A stretch of 64,000 nt of DNA, taken from the NCBI GenBank assembly GCA_963588595.1, contig CAVAIA010000019.1:1-64000 (forward strand), in the 5' to 3' direction. Position numbers and translations under genes: made by a program. The stretch is from Phoenicibacter sp963588595 (GTDB lineage Bacteria; Actinomycetota; Coriobacteriia; Coriobacteriales; Eggerthellaceae). Of the stretch, positions 18,089 to 25,834 are shown in pieces (position 1 is the first letter of the stretch; each line of letters starts with the position of its first letter). Below the pieces are notes generated by a model that worked only from the letters and a program-made list of their open reading frames with translations, made no database searches and was not told the DNA's origin.

Positions 18089-19003
18089 TTAGACCTTTAA
18101 ATATCTCCTCATCGCAAGAAGTGAGCCGAGAATACCAATCAGCAATCCAAAAGCAATCAAGGAGATAAATATCCAAAAATAGATCGAGCCACTAATCGAA
18201 AAGTTGAGGAACTTGATCGAGTTTTGAAGAGCTGGTATAGCAAATATCCTGATAAGTTCAATGACGCCTATAGCGAGCAATGATCCAATCAAAGCGTGCA
18301 ACGCGCCCTCCATCAAAAAAGGCCCTCTAATAAACCCATTAGATGCACCAACTAATCGCATAATAGCTATTTCTTTTCTGCGAGCTAAAATTGCTAACCT
18401 GATCGTGTTGTTTATAAAAACAAGAGCGATGAAAACTAAAATTATGACAATTGCAATGCCACCAATCCTTACATAATTAGTGATTTGGAAAAGACGCTCA
18501 ACAGTCCCTTGACCATACTTAACAGATTCAGAAGGGTCGCTTGAATTATCACAAATTTTCTCAAAATCAGAATCGTTTGAAATCTTATTTGCAACATCAA
18601 CAACTTTTTGCGAATCACTCAACTCAACATTTATTGAAGCAGGGAGAGGATTGTTGCCATCAAGAGAATCTATAATGTCAGGGTTTGAAGTCATTGATTC
18701 CTTGAAATTAGAAATAGCTTCATCTTTAGTTGTAAAAGTCACTTCCTTGACGCTGTCATACTTTTTAATTTTATTTATCATTGCTTCATAGTCCTGCTGG
18801 CTAGCATCATCTTTGATGTAGCAAGTTATAGAAACCTCGTCTTCAACAGAACTCATGAGGCTGTCCAACATCGAGCCTGCAACCATAAAAAGACCAATGA
18901 TAAGCAAGGATAGGAATATGGTTACTATAGATCCAATCGCAGTCGAGGCGTTTCTTGTAAAACCTTGAATCGCCTCTCTAAAAAATCTAGCTAACTTAGT
19001 CAT
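18089..19003 (-). CDS. ftsX: Cell division permease-like protein FtsX
   Basis: Membrane partner of FtsE; FtsEX signals from the septum to peptidoglycan hydrolases rather than transporting a solute. The 304-residue protein has an N-terminal span (about 20-45), a large outside domain (about 50-165, with TCYIKDDASQQDYEAMINKI) and three C-terminal spans with the FtsX motif RKEIAIMRLVGASNGFIRGPF. The ATG overlaps the ftsE end by eight bases. No dedicated hydrolase gene adjoins; the neighbour is the S41 protease. Confidence 0.94.
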   Translation of the reverse strand: MTKLARFFREAIQGFTRNASTAIGSIVTIFLSLLIIGLFMVAGSMLDSLMSSVEDEVSITCYIKDDASQQDYEAMINKIKKYDSVKEVTFTTKDEAISNFKESMTSNPDIIDSLDGNNPLPASINVELSDSQKVVDVANKISNDSDFEKICDNSSDPSESVKYGQGTVERLFQITNYVRIGGIAIVIILVFIALVFINNTIRLAILARRKEIAIMRLVGASNGFIRGPFLMEGALHALIGSLLAIGVIELIRIFAIPALQNSIKFLNFSISGSIYFWIFISLIAFGLLIGILGSLLAMRRYLKV

Positions 19004-19901
19004 CGAAGCCGTACACCCCCCTGTCTTGATCGCGAGTTAGCCTTCCCATTTCAAGTGCAACAACACGTCTTCTCATATTGTCAACCATCTCTCTATCGTG
19101 GGTGGCAACTAAAACAGTAGTTCCAGTTTTATTAATTCTTTCAAGCAAGTCCATAATACCCCTTGAAGTTTGAGGGTCCAAATTTCCAGTCGGCTCATCA
19201 CATATCAACAAAGGAGGTCTATTAACAATCGCTCGAGCAATACTAACGCGTTGTTGTTCACCTCCAGAAAGTTGATCAGGCTTCTTATTCATCTTTTCTT
19301 GAAGGCCAACAAGACGAAGAACCTCTGGAACTTGCGTTTTAATAACATGACGCGATTTACCAATCGCCTCTAGCGCAAATGCAACATTTTCATAAACAGT
19401 TTTATTTGGAAGAAGTTTAAAGTCTTGGAAAACGCAACCAATATTGCGTCTAAGGTAAGGAACTCTCCAATTCCTCATCGCAGATAGATCTTCATTAGCA
19501 ATCATTATGATTCCTTGAGTTGCCCTTAACTCACGGGTTATTAACTTAATAAAAGTAGACTTACCACTTCCACTATGACCAACTAAAAATAAAAACTCGC
19601 CTGGATAGATTTTTAACGAGATATTATCTAGAGCAGGTTTATCAGGTTGAGCTGGATAAATGTGAGTAACATGGTCAAACGAAATTACGGGAGTTCCATA
19701 ATTTTGAGATTGAGGCGCATCCACAACATCAGGAATAGCGATATCTCTCTTGCCGTGTGAACTCCTTGCCACCTCGCTCACAGGCTCATTATGTGAGGTG
19801 GGCATATGTTGCGAATATTCTTGTTGCTCACCATAATCATTCATATCAGGAACGTTGAGCTTTTCATGCTTCGATCTTTTAGATTTATTTCTTAATGCCA
19901 C
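18996..19901 (-). CDS. ftsE: Cell division ATP-binding protein FtsE with N-terminal extension
   Basis: ABC ATPase that works with FtsX at the division site. Walker A GHSGSGKS is at 108-115, with Q-loop VFQDFKLLPNKTVYENV, signature LSGGEQQR, Walker B LLICDEPTGNLD and H-loop VATHD. The canonical FtsE start (VISFDHVTHIYP) is only reached at residue 72; about 70 extra residues, charged and of low complexity, precede it. The GTG start at 19901 has CGGAG upstream, and the frame stays open without a better internal start, so the extension looks real. It overlaps ftsX by eight bases. Confidence 0.92.
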   Translation of the reverse strand: MALRNKSKRSKHEKLNVPDMNDYGEQQEYSQHMPTSHNEPVSEVARSSHGKRDIAIPDVVDAPQSQNYGTPVISFDHVTHIYPAQPDKPALDNISLKIYPGEFLFLVGHSGSGKSTFIKLITRELRATQGIIMIANEDLSAMRNWRVPYLRRNIGCVFQDFKLLPNKTVYENVAFALEAIGKSRHVIKTQVPEVLRLVGLQEKMNKKPDQLSGGEQQRVSIARAIVNRPPLLICDEPTGNLDPQTSRGIMDLLERINKTGTTVLVATHDREMVDNMRRRVVALEMGRLTRDQDRGVYGFDD

Positions 19902-19974
19902 TTTTTTATACTCCGATCAATTATTATAATCTTTGCACTTGACTCTAAAATTAAACGTGTCCAACAAGTCCCAT

Positions 19975-20003
19975 ATTATAAAGCTACTTAAAAAATTTCG
20001 CAA
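19975..20003 (-). promoter_or_regulatory. Predicted ftsEX-ctp promoter
   Basis: Minus strand: TTGCGA (19998-20003), 17-base spacer, perfect TATAAT (19975-19980), about 75 bases before ftsE. A second TATAAT-like box lies nearer the gene (around 19922-19928) but has no good -35. Confidence 0.55.
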
Positions 20004-20008
20004 ACAAG

Positions 20009-20956
20009 CTAATCTATAAGCTCGAGCACACTCTTTTCAATTGAGTTTGCATCTAATCCAAATTCAACAAGCAATTCTTCAAACTCACCACTAGTCCCAA
20101 AATGATCTTTCACCGAAATTGATCTTAAAGGAGTTGGGCACTCGAAGCAAAGCAAAGTCGAAATTGCAGATGACAAACCACCATAGATGCTATGCTCTTC
20201 GCAAACAACAGCTCTTCTCGTCTTTTTAACACTGCCAATTATCGTTTGTCTATCAAGAGGCTTGACACTATAAACGTCAATAACCTCTGCAGAAATCCCT
20301 TTTTTCTCAAGGCTATAAGCGGCCTTCAAAGCTTGATAAACCTCAACTCCGTTCGCGAAAATAGAAACATCACTTCCCTCTTTTAGGACGTTTGACCCTC
20401 CAAGGTCGAACTTTGTGTCCGAGCTATAAATTTGAGGAAGTTTAGCACGTCCCATTCGAACATAAATCGGCCCTTTAATACTTTGGGCCTCCAATAAAAT
20501 TGAAAAACAAGAGTTGTAGTCACAAGGCACGAACACTTTCATATTAGGCAAAACACTCATCAATGAAACATCCTCGAGCATTTGGTGTGTTCCCCCATCA
20601 GGACCGACACTCACGCCAGCATGAGTTGGGCAAATTTTAACGTCAAGATTTGAATAACAAACTGTGTTTCTTATTTGTTCATAACACCTTCCCGTACCAA
20701 AAACGGCAAATGAACCAGTGTAGACAACACTTCCACTTAGAGAAAGACCTGAGGCAACTCCAATCATGTTTTGCTCAGCTATCCCAACGTTTATAAGTCG
20801 ATCGCCAAATTCCTCATTTAGCTTTTTTGTCGTTGTTGACCCTGTTAAATCTGCGTCAACAGCAAAAACATTTTTCTTATCTTTACACAATGACAAAAGA
20901 GCATCTCCAAAAGCTTCCCTGGTTGCTCTTCGATTATCTTCATTTAAATCAAACAT
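20009..20956 (-). CDS. Transketolase, C-terminal subunit
   Basis: C-terminal half of a split transketolase: pyrimidine-binding and C-terminal domains, 315 residues. Transketolase moves two-carbon units between sugar phosphates in the pentose phosphate pathway with thiamine diphosphate. GIAEQNMIGVASGLSLSG carries the glutamate that activates the cofactor. FAVFGTGRCYEQIRNTVCYS and DGGTHQMLEDV are typical. It follows the N-terminal subunit by 48 bases and must pair with it to act. Two-gene transketolases are common in Firmicutes and Archaea. DXP synthase is less likely because the halves are separate and lack its features. Confidence 0.9.
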   Translation of the reverse strand: MFDLNEDNRRATREAFGDALLSLCKDKKNVFAVDADLTGSTTTKKLNEEFGDRLINVGIAEQNMIGVASGLSLSGSVVYTGSFAVFGTGRCYEQIRNTVCYSNLDVKICPTHAGVSVGPDGGTHQMLEDVSLMSVLPNMKVFVPCDYNSCFSILLEAQSIKGPIYVRMGRAKLPQIYSSDTKFDLGGSNVLKEGSDVSIFANGVEVYQALKAAYSLEKKGISAEVIDVYSVKPLDRQTIIGSVKKTRRAVVCEEHSIYGGLSSAISTLLCFECPTPLRSISVKDHFGTSGEFEELLVEFGLDANSIEKSVLELID

Positions 20957-21004
20957 TTTTATATATCTTTTCCCTTTGTCAATATCTAAAACTCGCGTTA
21001 AAAC

Positions 21005-21835
21005 TTAAAATTCTAATTCCTTCATTGCGCAAGTAAATTGCTCTTCATTTGGAGCCTTTCCATGCCATGAAGCTTGGTTCTCCATAAATGAGACGCCTTT
21101 GCCTTTAATAGTGTTGGCGATAATGCAAGTTGGTTTCTTTAAGGTTTTGAATGATTGCTTAGAGCCAGATAAGGTCTCAAGCAAGGCATCGATGTCATGC
21201 CCGCAAACCTCACAAACATTCCATCCAAATGAAGAAAACTTATCGCTTAAATTGCCTAAAGACATAACGTCATCGACTTTTCCATCGATTTGAAGACCAT
21301 TAAAATCAACAATAGCAACGAGGTTATCGAGCTTGTTGTGAGAAGCAAACATCGATGCCTCCCACACTTGCCCTTCTTGACACTCCCCATCTCCTAAAAG
21401 AACAAAAATTGAAGATTCACAATTTTTCTTCTTAAGTCCAAGCGCAAGTCCAGAAGCAATAGATAAACCTTGTCCAAGGGATCCAGTTGAAACTTCAATT
21501 CCTGGGCATTTTAGCATGTCAGGATGTCCTTGCAAATTAGAATGGAGCTTTCTTAAGGTTTTAAGCTCGCGCCTATCAAAATAACCAGCTTCAGCAAGCG
21601 TTGCATAGAGGGCAGGAGCGGCATGACCCTTAGAAAGAATAAACCTATCTCTATCTTTTAAAGTTGGGTTAGCAGGATCATAATTTAGAATGCCTCCAAA
21701 AAATAAAGTGGTTAAAATGTCAGCGCAAGAAAGAGAACCGCCAGGATGACCACTACCTGCTAAATAGATCATCTCGATAATGTCTTTCCTAATGGTTTTT
21801 GCGATTGATTCTAATTTTTCAATTTCTTGAGTCAT
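21005..21835 (-). CDS. Transketolase, N-terminal subunit
   Basis: Pyrophosphate-binding half of the split transketolase, 276 residues. The thiamine diphosphate motif runs from GDGECQEGQVWEA to VAIVDFN. AGSGHPGGSLSCADIL and FILSKGHAAPALYA are conserved transketolase blocks. It lies 35 bases after prfB and before the C-terminal subunit gene. The pair is inserted into what is otherwise a secA-prfB-ftsEX-ctp block like that of Bacillus. Confidence 0.92.
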   Translation of the reverse strand: MTQEIEKLESIAKTIRKDIIEMIYLAGSGHPGGSLSCADILTTLFFGGILNYDPANPTLKDRDRFILSKGHAAPALYATLAEAGYFDRRELKTLRKLHSNLQGHPDMLKCPGIEVSTGSLGQGLSIASGLALGLKKKNCESSIFVLLGDGECQEGQVWEASMFASHNKLDNLVAIVDFNGLQIDGKVDDVMSLGNLSDKFSSFGWNVCEVCGHDIDALLETLSGSKQSFKTLKKPTCIIANTIKGKGVSFMENQASWHGKAPNEEQFTCAMKELEF

Positions 21836-21870
21836 TTATTTCCTTAAATGTTTTTAATTAAATAATTTTT

Positions 21871-22956
21871 TTATTTAGATGCTGCATATTTATGATAACC
21901 GATTACAAACTCTTCGATGTCGCCATTAAGAACTGAATTAGTGTCGGAAGTCTCAATGTTAGTCCTCGTGTCTTTAACAAGTTGAAATGGATATAAAACG
22001 TAATTTCTAATTTGAGACCCGAAAGATGAGTCAACCTTTTCTCCTCTGAGCTCGTCTAACTCACATTCGCGTTTTTGTTGTTCAAGCTCATAAATTTTTG
22101 ATTTTAAAACACTCATCGCTGCTTCTTTGTTTAAAAGTTGACTCTTCTCGTTTTGACAAGTCACAACAATCCCTGTTGGTATATGAGTTATCCTGACTGC
22201 AGAGTCTGTTGTGTTAACGCATTGTCCACCAGGACCTGAACTTCTATAAACGTCAACTCTAATGTCGTTTTGATCGATGTTAACTTCAATATCATCAGGC
22301 AAGACTGGCAAAACTTCCACACTTGCAAAAGTTGTGTGACGGCGTTTTTTAATATCTGTAGGTGAAATCCTAACGAGTCTATGAACCCCAATTTCACTTC
22401 TTAGCATTCCATATGCACATCTGCCAGCGATTTGAATTGTGACTCGATCCAAGCCTATCCTCTCGCCCTTGACTAAGTCTAAAACTTTATACTTCCAGCC
22501 TTTATTCTCACAATAATGAACATACATTCTATAAAGCATCTCAGTCCAATCTTGCGCTTCAAGCCCTCCTTGACCTGGGTTTATTGTCAAAATCGCATCT
22601 TCATGGTCAAATTTATGAGAAAACCAACTTTCAAGTTCAAGTCTTGCTAGAGCATCATTTAAACGTTTATTCAAATTTTCAAACAACTGTTCGCAACTTG
22701 GATCTTCCTCAGCGAGTTGAGCCGCACAAACAACATCGTCATAAAGCTTGCATGCGTCAGCATAGGCATCTATCGTTTGTTGAACGTCCGAGATTTCTTT
22801 AGATAAAGCACTAGCACGCCTAGCATCGTCCCAAACATCAGGCTTTTTAAATTCCTTATCAAGCTCGATTCTTCTAGCAAACAAATCGTTTATATGAGAA
22901 CTTGCCCTGACCTCATCGAGTCTTTTCTTTGTCTCGCTAACGTCGTTAAGCGCCAT
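21871..22956 (-). CDS. prfB: Peptide chain release factor 2
   Basis: Class I release factor for UAA and UGA. GGQ lies at 243-245 (SSGPGGQCVNTT), with the usual RF2 order of domains. The stop-recognition tripeptide, SPF in typical RF2, reads SPT here (198-200, RISPTDIKKRRHTTF). I chose the ATG at 22956, which overlaps the secA stop, because the RF2-like sequence starts there; an upstream in-frame start at 23028 would run inside secA. No in-frame UGA and no programmed frameshift, common in RF2 genes elsewhere, is visible. This matters because UGA encodes selenocysteine in grdB in this window. Confidence 0.93.
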   Translation of the reverse strand: MALNDVSETKKRLDEVRASSHINDLFARRIELDKEFKKPDVWDDARRASALSKEISDVQQTIDAYADACKLYDDVVCAAQLAEEDPSCEQLFENLNKRLNDALARLELESWFSHKFDHEDAILTINPGQGGLEAQDWTEMLYRMYVHYCENKGWKYKVLDLVKGERIGLDRVTIQIAGRCAYGMLRSEIGVHRLVRISPTDIKKRRHTTFASVEVLPVLPDDIEVNIDQNDIRVDVYRSSGPGGQCVNTTDSAVRITHIPTGIVVTCQNEKSQLLNKEAAMSVLKSKIYELEQQKRECELDELRGEKVDSSFGSQIRNYVLYPFQLVKDTRTNIETSDTNSVLNGDIEEFVIGYHKYAASK

Positions 22957-25735
22957 GACACTTCTTAAATTTCTTTCCGCTTCCGCATGGACATGGGTCA
23001 TTTCTTCCGACATTAGCAAAGATATCATCTTTATCTTTCACATAAGTGGTCGTTTTTCCCGTGTCTGGTTTAGGAGGAGCAGCTGCCCCTTGAGCTTGCA
23101 TTTGTCTATTGATTCCGCTATTTACAGAAGTTTCTTCTAGTGCTTGCTCAGGAGAAGAATAACTCATCTTCTTATCAACTTGGGTCTGTTGGTTATCAAC
23201 GTTTTTGACAACATTATCAGCTACAGCGATTTGAATACGCAAAATAGTTTTAAGGTAATCATCATACATAGTTGCTGTCATGTTTTCAAAGGCATTGTAA
23301 GCTTCGTTTTTATATTCAACCAAAGGATCTCTTTGACCTATTGCACGAAGTCCAATTCCTGTTTTGAGATAGTCCATCTCGCTTAAATGTTGCATCCATC
23401 TGACATCAATCATGCGAAGCATAACTTGACTCGATAAGTGTCTCAATCCTTCATCGCCAAGAACACTTCTCTTCTCATCGACTATTGAATTTAGATAATC
23501 TCCAAGATTGTCTAGAACAATTTGAGGATCGTCTTCATGTTCAATATCGTCTATTTTCCAGGAATTTCTTCCAGTTAAATCGCTTACCCAAAGCTCTAGG
23601 GCATCTTTGTCCCACTCGCTTGAATCGTCTCCAAGCAAACACTCTCCAACGTGAGCAATGCAAGCGTCGTCGATGATCTCTGCAAGTTTTTCTGACACAT
23701 CCTTGCCATCCAAAATAGCGTTTCTTTCTTCATATATTGCTTTTCGTTGAAGATTCATAACATCGTCATATTCCAAGACGTTCTTTCTTGCCGCAAAATG
23801 CATCGATTCAACTTGCCTTTGAGCTGACTCAATCGCCTTAGAGACCATAGAAGCTTGAATTGGCATGTCATCTTCCATTCCGCTTTTTTCCATCATTCTT
23901 GAAATGGAATCCATACGATTACCACCAAAAAGCCTCATTAAATCGTCTTCTAAAGATAGGTAAAATTGAGTTGTTCCAGGATCACCTTGACGTCCAGAAC
24001 GACCGCGAAGCTGGTTGTCGATTCTTCTTGACTCATGTCTTTCAGTTCCGATGACGCAAAGCCCGCCAGCTTCTAAAACCTTCTTTTGCTCTTCTTTACA
24101 AATTGCTTTAGCTTCATCGAATGCCTTTTTTCTAATCTTTTTGTCAGCGAAAAACTCGTTTTTCTCTCCCTCATCATCAAACTCAGGAGCTTCGGGGTCG
24201 TAGCCTTTTTCTCTTAAAATGTCGTCAGCTAAAGCCTCATCATTGCCACCGAGGATAATGTCAGTTCCACGACCTGCCATGTTAGTTGCTATAGTGACTG
24301 CCCCAACTCGCCCCGCTTGAGCAATAATATGAGCCTCACGCTCGTGATTCTTAGCATTTAGGGTTGCATGTTCAATTCCTCTTTTATCAAGCAACCTTGA
24401 TAACTTTTCACTTGTTTCAATTGAAACTGTGCCTATTAAGCAAGGTTGACCGATGCTATTCCTTCTAGCAACGTCATCTGCAACAGCATTAAATTTCGCA
24501 TCGATCGATTTGTAAACTAAATCGTTTTTATCATCACGTATAACAGGCTTATTCGGTGGAATCGAAAAAACAGGAAGCTTATAAATTTGTCTAAACTCAG
24601 CGTCCTCAGTCATTGCCGTTCCTGTCATTCCCGAGAGCTTATCATAAAGCCTAAAATAATTTTGGAGCGTTATAGTTGCAAGAGTTTGGTTTTCATCTAA
24701 AACCTTAACATGCTCTTTGGCTTCTATAGCTTGGTGCAAGCCTTCAGAATATCTCCTGCCCTCCATGATACGTCCTGTAAACTCATCAACAATCTTGACT
24801 TCACCATCAACAACAACATAGTCAACATCTCTCTTAAACATGAATTGCGCTTTTAGTGCTTGTTGGAGGTGATTTGGCAAAGCTCCCGTTGTGTCTGCAT
24901 AAATATCTTCAATTCCAAGCATGTTTTCAACTTTAACAAGACCAGAGTCAGTCGTTGCGATCGTCTTTTTAGCCTCATCCATCTTAAAATCAACGTCTCT
25001 AATAAGACTTGGCATAACCGATGCAAACTTGCGATAAGTTTCTGCAGCGTGCATTCCAGGTCCTGAAATAATGAGAGGAGTTCTTGCTTCATCGATCAAA
25101 ATTGAGTCAACCTCATCGACAACGCAAAAACTGTGCCCTCTTTGAACGCGGTCGCTTGCTCGTGTCACCATATTGTCTCGAAGGTAGTCAAAACCAAACT
25201 CAGAATTAGTTCCATAAGTGACATCGGCTTGATACGCAGGAATCTTTTCGCTTGGCTTCATTCCATTTTGAATCAAACCCACCTTCATCCCAAGCGCCGA
25301 ATAAATTTTTCCCATCCACTCGCTGTCACGTTTAGCAAGATAATCGTTTACAGTAACTATATGAACATTATTCCTTGGAATCGCATTTAAATAACCTGCA
25401 AGAGTTGAAACTAGAGTTTTTCCTTCACCAGTCTTCATCTCGGCTATCTCTCCAGAGTGAAGCGACATTCCTCCTATGAGTTGAACATCAAAATGCCGAA
25501 GCCCAGTCGCTCTCCTCGAAGCTTCTCTTACAGTCGCAAACGCCTCACACAACAAATCGTCAAGACTTTCACCCTCATCAAATCGACGTCTAAATTCTTC
25601 AGTCTTGCCTTTAAGCTCACTGTCAGAAAGGGATTTGACACTGCCCTCTAACTCATTTATGCGAGCAACCTTCCCTTGATATTTTTTTAATTGTTTGCCT
25701 TCACCAGCAGTAAAAATCTTAGATAAAAAACTCAT
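22946..25735 (-). CDS. secA: Preprotein translocase ATPase SecA
   Basis: Motor that pushes preproteins through SecYEG. The 929-residue protein has Walker A MKTGEGKT (100-107), the DEVD box in VVDEVDSILIDEART, TNMAGRGTDI, and the RGRSGRQGDPG motif. The C-terminal SEC-C zinc tail is complete (NDPCPCGSGKKFKKCHGA). The start MSFLSKIFTAGEGKQLKKY is typical. It is upstream of prfB and overlaps its start by 11 bases, so translation is probably coupled. Confidence 0.97.
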   Translation of the reverse strand: MSFLSKIFTAGEGKQLKKYQGKVARINELEGSVKSLSDSELKGKTEEFRRRFDEGESLDDLLCEAFATVREASRRATGLRHFDVQLIGGMSLHSGEIAEMKTGEGKTLVSTLAGYLNAIPRNNVHIVTVNDYLAKRDSEWMGKIYSALGMKVGLIQNGMKPSEKIPAYQADVTYGTNSEFGFDYLRDNMVTRASDRVQRGHSFCVVDEVDSILIDEARTPLIISGPGMHAAETYRKFASVMPSLIRDVDFKMDEAKKTIATTDSGLVKVENMLGIEDIYADTTGALPNHLQQALKAQFMFKRDVDYVVVDGEVKIVDEFTGRIMEGRRYSEGLHQAIEAKEHVKVLDENQTLATITLQNYFRLYDKLSGMTGTAMTEDAEFRQIYKLPVFSIPPNKPVIRDDKNDLVYKSIDAKFNAVADDVARRNSIGQPCLIGTVSIETSEKLSRLLDKRGIEHATLNAKNHEREAHIIAQAGRVGAVTIATNMAGRGTDIILGGNDEALADDILREKGYDPEAPEFDDEGEKNEFFADKKIRKKAFDEAKAICKEEQKKVLEAGGLCVIGTERHESRRIDNQLRGRSGRQGDPGTTQFYLSLEDDLMRLFGGNRMDSISRMMEKSGMEDDMPIQASMVSKAIESAQRQVESMHFAARKNVLEYDDVMNLQRKAIYEERNAILDGKDVSEKLAEIIDDACIAHVGECLLGDDSSEWDKDALELWVSDLTGRNSWKIDDIEHEDDPQIVLDNLGDYLNSIVDEKRSVLGDEGLRHLSSQVMLRMIDVRWMQHLSEMDYLKTGIGLRAIGQRDPLVEYKNEAYNAFENMTATMYDDYLKTILRIQIAVADNVVKNVDNQQTQVDKKMSYSSPEQALEETSVNSGINRQMQAQGAAAPPKPDTGKTTTYVKDKDDIFANVGRNDPCPCGSGKKFKKCHGA

Positions 25736-25834
25736 CGTTTAATGCCCTTACTTAAATAATAGAAATAATTAATTAAAGGAATATTTTACTACAAGCATAT
25801 AAGACTTAAGTCACATACCTTACAGACAAACCTT

